Made by a program: the position numbers and the translations under genes. Of a DNA stretch of 41,966 bases, positions 28,446 to 35,549 are shown in pieces. The stretch covers positions 1 through 41,966 of the forward strand of contig JAABTK010000035.1 of assembly GCA_011389885.1 (NCBI GenBank), read 5' to 3'. The stretch is from Gammaproteobacteria bacterium. Lineage in GTDB: Bacteria; Pseudomonadota; Gammaproteobacteria; Chromatiales; Chromatiaceae. Numbering within the stretch: the stretch's first letter is position 1; each line of letters opens with the position of its first letter. Below the pieces are notes generated by a model. It was not told the origin of the DNA. It saw nothing but the letters and a program-made list of their open reading frames with translations, and did not search any database.

Positions 28446-29338
28446 CTAGCTGCCCACCCTTTTGCCTCTGCCAAAGGCACATTGAGGACCTCAATTAGAT
28501 TTCCGAATTCAACGTTTGATATTTTGGTGCTTAGGGCAACAGATTGAAGCGAAGCTGGCAAGTTTTGAATGAATGGCGCAAGATGCGTGAGCGTTCTAGT
28601 TTTCTTAAGCACTTTCACCATGGCGCAATGGACTTCCGCTGACGGGATAGTGCGAAAGACTTCCAGGTAAGCCTGATACCGTCGGGTATTTGGCACGTCT
28701 GGCAGATCATAGCCAAGGTCTTTTAGGATAAGGCCCGCCTCCCTCATACTGACAACGTCAAAGATGTTGGCGGCGGATGTACGGCCTGGGAGGTTCTGTG
28801 CAGGCCGTATCTCGCTGATCTGATAACGACCAGACAACCTTAGAATACCGACGTCCGAAGGCACCGCATCAAAAACTGAGGCCAGATGGTTCTCACCGAC
28901 GATCACGTTGACAGACGCGAAGACCTTTCGATACTCATCAATCTGACGCTCCAAGCGCGTTAGGCTGTCTCGTTCCGACTTTATTTCGTAGACAGCCCCG
29001 GTGCCGTTGAGAATGACCACATCGGCTTTACACCGACCGACACGAAACTCTGTTATCATCGAAGCTGTGTTGAGCGAGTGCGTTCCCAGCAAAACCCTGT
29101 GGGTGAGTGCAGCCTTATAGGCGTACTCGTGACGAAATTCGGCTTGCCGAAGGTATCCAAACGCACACTCGAAAGCCTCGCCGATGGTAACGCTCTCAGT
29201 GAGTTCGCCGTCAATTCCAGACTCAACAAGCAACCTCGCGAACATTGGCGATTGGCCCGTCTTCGCCAGCTCCTTGATCACAGTTCTAGAAAAGAACCTG
29301 CTTACCGCTGATGCACTTATTGCGTTGCAATTATTCAT
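28442..29338 (-). CDS. sce7726-family PD-(D/E)xK nuclease-like protein
   Basis: The 298-aa protein shows the restriction-nuclease-like core FRVGRCKADVVILNG (Asp106) followed by VYEIKSERDSL (Glu118, Lys120) and RLERQIDEYRKVF with Gln132, the usual PD-(D/E)xK order. Flanking parts are helical, with MFARLLVESGI near the N-terminus. It fits the sce7726 family, which typically neighbours sce7725. I start at the ATG at 29338; a TTG at 29350 would add four residues. It is first in a minus-strand operon with the sce7725-type and RES genes, all overlapping. GC content is clearly lower than in neighbouring core genes, suggesting transfer. Confidence 0.82.
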   Translation of the reverse strand: MNNCNAISASAVSRFFSRTVIKELAKTGQSPMFARLLVESGIDGELTESVTIGEAFECAFGYLRQAEFRHEYAYKAALTHRVLLGTHSLNTASMITEFRVGRCKADVVILNGTGAVYEIKSERDSLTRLERQIDEYRKVFASVNVIVGENHLASVFDAVPSDVGILRLSGRYQISEIRPAQNLPGRTSAANIFDVVSMREAGLILKDLGYDLPDVPNTRRYQAYLEVFRTIPSAEVHCAMVKVLKKTRTLTHLAPFIQNLPASLQSVALSTKISNVEFGNLIEVLNVPLAEAKGWAAS

Positions 29339-29427
29339 TTTCTGTACCAAAGGATTGGAAATTCAACCGCCTCCGCGAAATTATCCCCCTGATCTGGAGC
29401 GCCGTCAAGACTCGGTTTGAGCCCTTC

Positions 29428-29479
29428 TGACCACCGGAGGGCGATGATGGAGATGACCACCGGAGGGCGATGATGGAGA
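29428..29479. repeat. 26-bp tandem repeat, two copies
   Basis: TGACCACCGGAGGGCGATGA followed by TGGAGA occurs twice in a row, starting at 29428 and 29454. It lies between the sce7726-type gene and the IS91 relic and may mark a transposon end. Confidence 0.85.
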
Positions 29480-29813
29480 AGAAATGGGCCTGTCAGGAGG
29501 TGTTTGAGACGGTTGTCACGGCAGGGAGAGGGACGGAAAGCGGTGAATTTCGCGCGAACGGCAACAGCCAGCCCCGCAGCCCGGCGCGGGCTGTTACCAG
29601 GATACCCGTTGATCGTATTCGTACTCTGGCTCGGGCTGGACGATAGGGTCGCCCTGAAGGTAATCCTCGGCAGCGATGGCCTCTTCCCCGGAACCTTCGT
29701 GGAACGAAGGCGGCCCCCTGGCTGAGGCGATCCGGGGCGGGGTAGCGGGCTCGCCGATAGGCTCCAGGATGGCCCGTACGTCCACCGCCTCGGCAATGAA
29801 GGCGATGATCCGC

Positions 29814-29833
29814 ACCTGCCTGCCGGCAGGCAG
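29814..29833. repeat. 20-bp perfect palindrome inserted in the IS91 relic
   Basis: CCTGCCTGCCGGCAGGCAGG is its own reverse complement. It interrupts the GAG-ATG-CGG codons of GAEMRIIAF; taking it out restores that reading. It is therefore an insertion, not ancestral sequence. Confidence 0.85.
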
Positions 29834-29899
29834 GTCTCGGCCCCGCAGCGGGGGCAAGTCAAAGGGAATGCTTCGTAGATGCGGGCCAGCAGCATGACC

Positions 29900-30045
29900 C
29901 AAAAATCCGCCGGGAGCGGATTTTCGCGCAAGCCCCCATGGATGGGGGCGAGTCCCAAGGATGGGACGAGCAAAAATCCGCCGGGAGCGGATTTTCGCGC
30001 AAGCCCCCATGGATGGGGGCGAGTCCCAAGGATGGGACGAGCAAA
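29900..30045. repeat. Two tandem 67-bp triple-hairpin elements separated by CAAA
   Basis: Two identical 67-bp units (29904-29970 and 29975-30041) are flanked and separated by CAAA (29900-29903, 29971-29974, 30042-30045). Each unit holds three hairpins: AATCCGC/GCGGATT around CGGGA, GCCCCCAT/ATGGGGGC around GG, and GTCCCA/TGGGAC around AGGA. A single CAAA is the ancestral target in the transposase relic (CTT TGG in the minus frame). The pattern fits successive insertions each making a 4-bp target duplication. Confidence 0.9.
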
Positions 30046-30460
30046 GGTAGCGTGCGGGGGAGCGCCCGATAGCCAGCGGCGGGTCGTCCGCTGCCGTCTC
30101 TGCCGCAGGCTTCGTTTCAGGCTCCGGCGCCTCGGGATGTGGCGCGAGGGCGGTGACCACCGGACGCAACGGCGAGTTGGGTGCGAGCACGCCGTAGTAA
30201 CGATGCCGATGTTGTCTGGGCGGTGGAACTAGAGCGGCGATGCGGCCGATCAGTTCCAGCGGTGAAAGGATGAGTTCGGTGCGTCCGTCAGGGCCGGGCT
30301 TGGCTGGCAGGTGTTGCGGGAGAACGCGCCTGACCGCAGCCTGGGGCGTAGCGCAGAACCGGGCAGAACCGCCCCTATCTATGGGGGAATCAAGGAGGAA
30401 TCAAGGACACCCAAGCTTTCCCAGGTTTTAGTTTTCCGGATCGGGGGCGACGGGAGCCGA

Positions 30461-30581
30461 TTGACCTAAATTCTCCCAGGCTTCAAGGGTCAAGTTTTTG
30501 GGTGTCCTCGTCTTTCCTCGTCTTTCCTTGACCTAAATTCTCCCAGGCTTCAAGGGTCAAGTTTTTGGGTGTCCTCGTCTT
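30461..30581. repeat. 67-bp tandem duplication
   Basis: TTGACCTAAATTCTCCCAGG followed by CTTCAAGGGTCAAGTTTTTG and GGTGTCCTCGTCTT occurs at 30461 and again at 30528, a 67-base offset. The GGGTGTCC string, with its inverted form GGACACCC at 30405, resembles debris of REP-associated transposon flanks. Confidence 0.85.
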
Positions 30582-30617
30582 TTCTTCCCTCGTCTTTTCT
30601 TCCTCGTCTTCCCTGGT

Positions 30618-30680
30618 GACGGGCGCGGCGCTGGCAGGTCGCGACCAAAGCCAATGACCGGGGGCGCGCCTTTGCCCATC
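30618..30680 (+). repeat. 63-bp dispersed repeat, copy 3
   Basis: The copy runs from GACGGGC to GCCCATC and matches 8131-8193 (inverted) and 41891-41953 over its whole length with few substitutions. Confidence 0.88.
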
Positions 30681-30933
30681 CTGTCCGTCCGCCCGCCCGC
30701 GGCGGTCGAGGCTTGAGCCGGTGCGAGCGAAGCCTCCAGGTGTTGGTGATGCCCCACGGCCCGGCTAAAGCCACGACCTCCCAAGCGCCCCCGGCACTGG
30801 AGCGCCACACCAGCAAGCAGAACCTCCTCTGCGTCCTCTGCGTTCCTAATCTGCGCCTTCTGCGTCCTCAATGGCGCGGTTTCGGTTATTGGCGCCTTGC
30901 TGGGCGGGTGCATGGCAGTTGCGCCCCGGCGTA

Positions 30934-32898
30934 TTAGCCGTGTCGGTCCAGCAGCAGGTTGCCGTATATGTCGGCCTCCGCCCGCCAGCCGGGGGCCAGC
31001 CAGGTGGTGGCCACCTGTTCAGTGATGAGGGCCGGGCCGGCGATGCACTGCCCCGGCAGCAGGTCTTGCCGTGCGTAGACCGCCGCCGGGTCCGCGGCGC
31101 CGAATACGGCCGTTTGGCTTACCGCAGCGCCGGGCGCGGGCGCGGGCGGGCGTTTTTCCAGCTCGAACACCAAGGGCGGGGCCTTGAGCGCGGCCCGCAG
31201 GTTCACCAACTCCACCTCGCCGTGGATGCGGTGCCCATTGCGGCGCTCGTGCTGCATCTCGAATTCGGCGCGGCTGCCGGCGACGCCGCGCCAGGGGTTG
31301 TTCAGGGTATGGGACTGGCCCCGGTAGCGCAAATCCAGGCTGTATTCCACGCTCAATTCGGCGCGCTCGCAGCCCTCGCGCTCCAGGGCCAGCCGGCCCT
31401 CTTCGGCCAGTTCGTCCAGCTCCCGGTTGATTTGCATCGGGTCCGCCTCGGACAATAGCCCTAAACGGGTGCGCGAGACCTGCCGCCCCGGCCGGGCGCC
31501 CAGCATGCCGAGGGCCGACAGCACCCCGCCATGCACCGGGGCCAGGATGCGCGGGATCTCCAGCGCCTCGGCCAGCGCGCACACATGCAGGCCGCCGGCG
31601 CCGCCGAAGCAACTGAGCACGAATTCCCGCGGGTCCAGGCCGCGTTGCACCGAGATCACCCGCAGCGCGGTCATCATCTGTTCGTCCGCCACCCGCACCA
31701 CGCCCGCCGCCGCCTCTTCCAGGGTGCAGCCCATGGCCGCGGCCAGGGGCTGCATGGCGGTCCGCGCGGCGGCCGCATCAAGCCGCATCCGCCCGCCCAG
31801 AAAGGCGTCGGGCAATAGGCGGCCGAGGATTAGGTTGGCGTCGGTCACGGTGGGGCGGTCGCCGCCGCGCGCATAGCAGGCGGGGCCGGGCGCGGCGCCC
31901 GCGGACTCGGGCCCCACCTGGAGCATGCCGCCGGCGTCGAGGTAGGCCACCGAGCCGCCGCCGGCGCCGATGGTGTGCATATCCACCATGGGCACGCCCA
32001 CGGGGTAGGGGCCGATGCGGCCCTCGCTGGTGAGTTTGGGCTCGCCGTCCACCAGCGCCACGTCGGTGGAGGTGCCGCCCATATCGAAGGTCAGCAGCTT
32101 GCGCCGGCCCGCCGCCTCGCCCGCCAGGGCCGCCCCCCGCAGGCCGCCGGCGGGGCCTGAGAGCAGCAGCCGCACGGCCTGGCGGGCGGCCTGGGGGGCG
32201 GCGATGGTCTCGCCGGAGCTTTGCATCACCGCCACCCGCGCGCCGGGCAGGCCGGCGTTCAAGCGCTCCAGATAGCCCGCCACCCGCGGGCCGATCCAGG
32301 CGTTGAGCCAGGTGGCGATGCCGCGTTCGTATTCGCGGATCTCGGGCAGCACCTCGGAAGACAGGCTAATGAAGAGCCCAGGGGGGAGGACGCGGGCGAT
32401 GGCTTGTTCCATGGCCGGGTCGAGGTAGGAGTACAGCAGGTTGATCGCCACCGCCTCGGGTCGCAGGCGCTCGACCTCGGCCAGCAGGCGCTTCAGTTCG
32501 GCCTCTTCTAGCGGCGCCGCCACCTGGGCGTCGGCGGCCAAGCGGCAATCGGCTTCAAGGCACAGCGCGGCGGGGACCGGCGGCGGCTGGGGCGCGGGTT
32601 CTAGCCGGTATAGCTCGCGCCGGGCCTGGCGGCCGATGGTGAGCAGGTCGGCAAGGCCCTTGTTGCCGATATAGCAGGTGCGAACCCCCTTGCCTTCGAG
32701 GGCGGCGTTGGTGGCCACGGTGGAGCCGTGGATCACCCGCAGGCCGGCGGAACCCAGGCCGAGTTCGCGTATCCCCTGCAAAATCGCCCGCTCCGGGGCC
32801 TCCGGGGTGGAAAGGACCTTGTGAATGGTCAAGGCCCCGTCGTCATACAGCACGAAGTCTGTAAAGGTTCCGCCGGTATCGATCCCGATCAGTTTCAC
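30934..32898 (-). CDS. Hydantoinase/oxoprolinase A-family ATPase (HyuA-like)
   Basis: The 654-aa protein belongs to the HyuA family (N-methylhydantoinase, 5-oxoprolinase A part, acetone carboxylase beta), ATP-dependent enzymes of the ASKHA fold. It shows the N-terminal phosphate loop GIDTGGTFTDFVLYDDG, the second FDMGGTSTDVALVDG, GAGGGSVAYLD and the CFGGAGGLHVCALAEAL segment. The start is GTG at 32898. The usual partner HyuB is not adjacent on either side, which is uncommon. The substrate is unknown. A link to the gamma-glutamylcyclotransferase-like gene at 24.4 kb through 5-oxoproline is possible but speculative. Confidence 0.88.
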   Translation of the reverse strand: MKLIGIDTGGTFTDFVLYDDGALTIHKVLSTPEAPERAILQGIRELGLGSAGLRVIHGSTVATNAALEGKGVRTCYIGNKGLADLLTIGRQARRELYRLEPAPQPPPVPAALCLEADCRLAADAQVAAPLEEAELKRLLAEVERLRPEAVAINLLYSYLDPAMEQAIARVLPPGLFISLSSEVLPEIREYERGIATWLNAWIGPRVAGYLERLNAGLPGARVAVMQSSGETIAAPQAARQAVRLLLSGPAGGLRGAALAGEAAGRRKLLTFDMGGTSTDVALVDGEPKLTSEGRIGPYPVGVPMVDMHTIGAGGGSVAYLDAGGMLQVGPESAGAAPGPACYARGGDRPTVTDANLILGRLLPDAFLGGRMRLDAAAARTAMQPLAAAMGCTLEEAAAGVVRVADEQMMTALRVISVQRGLDPREFVLSCFGGAGGLHVCALAEALEIPRILAPVHGGVLSALGMLGARPGRQVSRTRLGLLSEADPMQINRELDELAEEGRLALEREGCERAELSVEYSLDLRYRGQSHTLNNPWRGVAGSRAEFEMQHERRNGHRIHGEVELVNLRAALKAPPLVFELEKRPPAPAPGAAVSQTAVFGAADPAAVYARQDLLPGQCIAGPALITEQVATTWLAPGWRAEADIYGNLLLDRHG

Positions 32899-33422
32899 GC
32901 CTGTACCCGCTCGACTCCGCGCCTAGGGTGGTAAACAGGCAACCATACCCCCATGCGGCGCGAACGACAATCACCCTAAATTTTGTCCGCCCATACCCGG
33001 ATTTAATGAGGCGCGCCAGCCCGCCCGCGCGCCACGCGGGGAAAAGCGGTCCATAGTAGGAACGCAGGCCAGGCGGAGAACCGCAGAGGGCGCAGGGTTG
33101 AGGCTTGGCTGTGAATCAACCGAGGAGTGGCAGTCCTCGGAGGACTGCCACTCCTTGGGCTGATTCATTTCCCTGCGTGGTGCATCACTCTATGACCGTT
33201 AGCCGGGCTTGGGGGCATCGACAACGCTTGGGGCTTCGTTCGCCCCGGCTTAAAGCCGCGACTTCCGTGGTTGTTTCCGTTACATCGGCGCGGGCGGGCT
33301 TGGGGCGTGGGGCAGGCATCCCCGCGCCAAAGGGCAACACAGGCAAGCAAAGCCGTCTCTGCGCCCGCTGCGGTCCTCTGCGTTCCTAAGCGCCGTGGTT
33401 TCCGCTACTTGTGGCCGCTGTA
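32899..33422. other. Gene-free repeat-rich stretch between hyuA-like and DUF1451 genes
   Basis: No credible gene is seen in about 520 bases. It contains the second 33-bp palindrome (33123-33155) and several fragments of the 235-bp element head (near 33059-33098 and 33353-33390). Confidence 0.6.
33123..33155. repeat. 33-bp palindrome (AGGAGTGGCAGTCC family), copy 2
   Basis: AGGAGTGGCAGTCCTC, a central G, and its exact complement. Against copy 1 (19083-19115) the base pair next to the loop is C-G instead of T-A, changed on both sides. The right flank CTGATTCATTTCCC matches the inverted left flank of copy 1 apart from one base. Confidence 0.92.
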
Positions 33423-33953
33423 CTAGCCCGGCATGTCCTCCTGGCGTCGGAACTCGGCGCCTCGGCAGTGGTAGCAAGGCGGGATGTGCCCGGCCTTGCT
33501 GAAGGTCATGGTCTTGCCGCAGTTCACGCAGGCCAGGGTCCCGGGGCCGGTGATCTCGCCGGTGCGGTAGAGGGAGGCCTGGCGGGCGTTTTCGGCGAAT
33601 TGCTCCAGCTCCACCCGGGTGCGGTCGGCCACGCCCATCATCATCTGCAGCAGGCTGCTTTCGATCAACTCGGTCTCCAGCCGCAACCAGCGGCGCAGGT
33701 CCGAGTCGTTGTCGGCCATAAAGCGCGCGGCGTCGTTGAGGTCCCGCTCCAGGTACTCGCTGACCCTGTCCGCCTCTTCGCGGGTCAGCTCTTCCATCTC
33801 CACCGCCCGCTCGCGGGCATGGGCGATGGTCTCGCGCAGACTCGGGAGCTGGGCGGATTCGCCGCCGCGCAGCAGCTCGTCCACCCGCTCCAGCATGTTT
33901 TCATAGGCCTCGACCATGCGGTCCAGGGTGTTCTTTTTTTCGTCTTCGCTCAT
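33423..33953 (-). CDS. Zinc-ribbon protein of the DUF1451 (YbeL-like) family
   Basis: The 176-aa protein has a long charged helical N-terminal part (about residues 1-130) and a C-terminal zinc ribbon, LACVNCGKTMTFSKAGHIPP followed by CYHCRGAEFRRQ, so the ligands are CxxC and CxxC. This is the DUF1451/YbeL arrangement, whose biochemical role is unknown. The ATG at 33953 has GGAGAA upstream. It is divergent from the lytic transglycosylase gene across 74 bases. Confidence 0.88.
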   Translation of the reverse strand: MSEDEKKNTLDRMVEAYENMLERVDELLRGGESAQLPSLRETIAHARERAVEMEELTREEADRVSEYLERDLNDAARFMADNDSDLRRWLRLETELIESSLLQMMMGVADRTRVELEQFAENARQASLYRTGEITGPGTLACVNCGKTMTFSKAGHIPPCYHCRGAEFRRQEDMPG

Positions 33954-34027
33954 GGCGTTCTCCTCTAACCCTTGCCCCGATTTGCGATAGAATTCGGGTT
34001 TCTCTGTCTAAGTATAGCCGCTCGCGG

Positions 34028-34639
34028 ATGCTCAAACCCCCCCTGCCCCTGCTGCTGGTCATCGTACTGCTCCAAGGTTGCGCCTCGGGTCCGCCGCGTC
34101 AGGTCGATGACCTGTGCGCGGTGTTTGCCGAGAAGCCCGCTTGGCATCCCGCCGCGCACGCAGCAGAGCGGCGCTGGGGCGTCCCGATCCCGGTGACCAT
34201 GGCTATCATACGCCATGAGTCGTCTTATCGGGAGGACGCCCGCCCGCCGCGGCGGCGCCTGTTGGGCGTGGTGCCCTGGTTTCGCCCGTCCTCGGCCTTC
34301 GGCTTCTCCCAAGCCACGGATGGGACCTGGGACTGGTACCGGGAGACCACCGGCAACCGCTGGGCGGACCGCGACGACTTTGAGGACGCGGCGGACTTCG
34401 TGGGCTGGTATCTGCACCAAAGCGAACGCCTGTTGGGGTTGTCCAAACAGGATGTCTACAATCAATATCTGGCCTACCATGAGGGCCAGGGCGGTTACCG
34501 CAGAGGCAGTTACCGCAGCAAGGCCTGGCTGTTGGCGGTGGCGCGGCGGGTGGCGCAGACGGCGCGCCGCTATGGCGTGCAGTTGAGCGGCTGCCAGGCG
34601 GAATTGGAACGGAACGCCCGTTCCTGGTGGTTTTTTTAA
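34028..34639 (+). CDS. Lytic transglycosylase lipoprotein (SLT domain)
   Basis: The 203-aa protein starts with a lipoprotein signal (LLLVIVLLQGC, lipobox Cys18) and continues with an SLT-type fold: AIIRHESSYREDARP with the catalytic Glu, SAFGFSQATDGTWDWYR, and the GWYLHQSERLLG and YLAYHEGQGGY segments. It would cleave peptidoglycan glycan strands at the inner face of the outer membrane. The C-terminus ends in RNARSWWFF. The ATG at 34028 is used. A TAAGTATAG string at 34009-34017 could be part of its promoter. The retropepsin gene follows after 18 bases, so co-transcription is likely. Confidence 0.88.
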   Translation: MLKPPLPLLLVIVLLQGCASGPPRQVDDLCAVFAEKPAWHPAAHAAERRWGVPIPVTMAIIRHESSYREDARPPRRRLLGVVPWFRPSSAFGFSQATDGTWDWYRETTGNRWADRDDFEDAADFVGWYLHQSERLLGLSKQDVYNQYLAYHEGQGGYRRGSYRSKAWLLAVARRVAQTARRYGVQLSGCQAELERNARSWWFF

Positions 34640-34657
34640 TCCAAGGGGTTTGCTGGC

Positions 34658-35374
34658 GTGAAAACGAATTTCTTTCCGACCTTGCCGCTGGTTGCGATCC
34701 TGCTGCTGGGGGCCGCGGCGACGCCGCAAGCGGCCGAGCCTGAGATGCTGGCGGACCAAATCCAGCGCCTGGCGCAGCAGCATGAATTCAGCCTGCGCGG
34801 GGCCGAACTGACGGCCAAGACCCCGGCGCGGCGGGCCGGCGGCGACCTCTCCCAACAGCTCAAGGCCCTCTTGGAGGGGTTTAGCTATATGCTGATCGCA
34901 CCGCCCGGGACCGGCCCGGAACGGCTGATCATCCTGGGCGAAAATCAGCCCCTGCCGCCGCTGAAGCAGGGCATTGAGATCGTGGTGCCCACCGAGCGCC
35001 AGGGGGCGCATCACCTGGTGGAGGCGATCTTGCGCGGCGATCACGGCCTGGAGCTGGGCCAGCAATTGATGGTGGACACGGGCGCCACCTATGTGGTGCT
35101 GGCCGCGAGCCAGGCCGACGCCTTGGGCATGGACCCCCAGGGCATGGCGCAAAAGACCATTCAAACCGCCAAGGGCCAGCTTCAGGCGCGGGTGGACCAG
35201 CTACCGGCCATGCGCCTGGGGGCGGAAGAGATTTTCGACGTGGACGTGGCCTTTATCGACGACGAACTGCTGGGCGGCAACGGCCTGCTGGGCATGAGCG
35301 TACTCAATCGCTACCGAGTGACCCTGGACGACCAGGAAAACACCTTAATCCTGGGCGGCAAGGACGGCGACTAG
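34658..35374 (+). CDS. Exported retropepsin-like aspartic protease
   Basis: The 238-aa protein has a cleavable signal peptide (residues 1-25, LPLVAILLLGAAATPQAAEP) and a region resembling a secretin/TonB short N-terminal domain (ADQIQRLAQQHEFSLRGAEL). A single-domain retropepsin-like fold follows, with the MVDTGATYVVLA motif (Asp140). The flap-like and C-terminal parts include GGNGLLGMSVLNRYRV. Such enzymes act as dimers. It starts with GTG at 34658 behind AAGGGG and sits 18 bases after the lytic transglycosylase gene, so a periplasmic cell-wall quality role is plausible but unproven. Confidence 0.85.
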   Translation: MKTNFFPTLPLVAILLLGAAATPQAAEPEMLADQIQRLAQQHEFSLRGAELTAKTPARRAGGDLSQQLKALLEGFSYMLIAPPGTGPERLIILGENQPLPPLKQGIEIVVPTERQGAHHLVEAILRGDHGLELGQQLMVDTGATYVVLAASQADALGMDPQGMAQKTIQTAKGQLQARVDQLPAMRLGAEEIFDVDVAFIDDELLGGNGLLGMSVLNRYRVTLDDQENTLILGGKDGD

Positions 35375-35549
35375 ACGCGGGCCTGGGGGTTCATGGGCTC
35401 TCGGAACGTAGAGCGCGCGGAGAACCGCAGGGGGCGCAGGGTTGAGGCTTTAAGCCAGGCTTGGGGGCTTCGTTGGCCTAAGCACTGAGCACTAAGCACT
35501 AACCGCCAAATTGAACCACAGATAGACACGGATAGCCGGGCTTGGGGCC
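35375..35549. repeat. Repeat debris between the protease and amgK genes
   Basis: The convergent spacer holds a GAACGTAGAGCGCGCGGAGA fragment of the 235-bp element head, a run of GAGCACTAA units (two copies near 35484-35501) and an ACCACAGATAGACACGGATA-type fragment. No gene is seen. Confidence 0.6.

Larger units (their letters stand above)
29594..30340 (-). pseudogene. IS91-type transposase, C-terminal relic
   Basis: Joined over two insertions, the minus strand reads like the end of an IS91/Y2 transposase: PDGRTELILSPLELIGRIAA, RHRYYGVLAPNSPLRPVVTA, SPARYL/WVMLLARIYEAFPLTCPRCGAE/MRIIAFI, and PEYEYDQRVSW before the TAA at 29594. The N-terminal catalytic part (HUH and tyrosines) is absent. Two insertions break it: 142 bp after SPARYL (29900-30045) and 20 bp inside GAE-MRIIAF (29814-29833). 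Removing both restores the typical sequence exactly, so the relic fixes the pre-insertion state. Confidence 0.85.
30341..30933. other. Gene-free repeat-rich stretch left of the hydantoinase gene
   Basis: No credible gene is seen. The stretch has the 67-bp tandem duplication (30461-30581), one copy of the 63-bp dispersed repeat (30618-30680), a CGGCTAAAGCCACGACCTCC string shared with 8074-8093 (one mismatch) and a CCTCTGCGTCCTCTGCGTTC fragment of the 235-bp element style. Confidence 0.6.

Noticed and set aside
29885-30045. Short CRISPR or protein-coding repeat
   Set aside because: Only two identical 67-bp units occur without unique spacers, and the context shows they are insertions in a transposase relic.
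29594-30190. Intact 198-aa protein
   Set aside because: The frame passes through inserted hairpin elements; the protein-like portions match IS91 transposase only after removing them.
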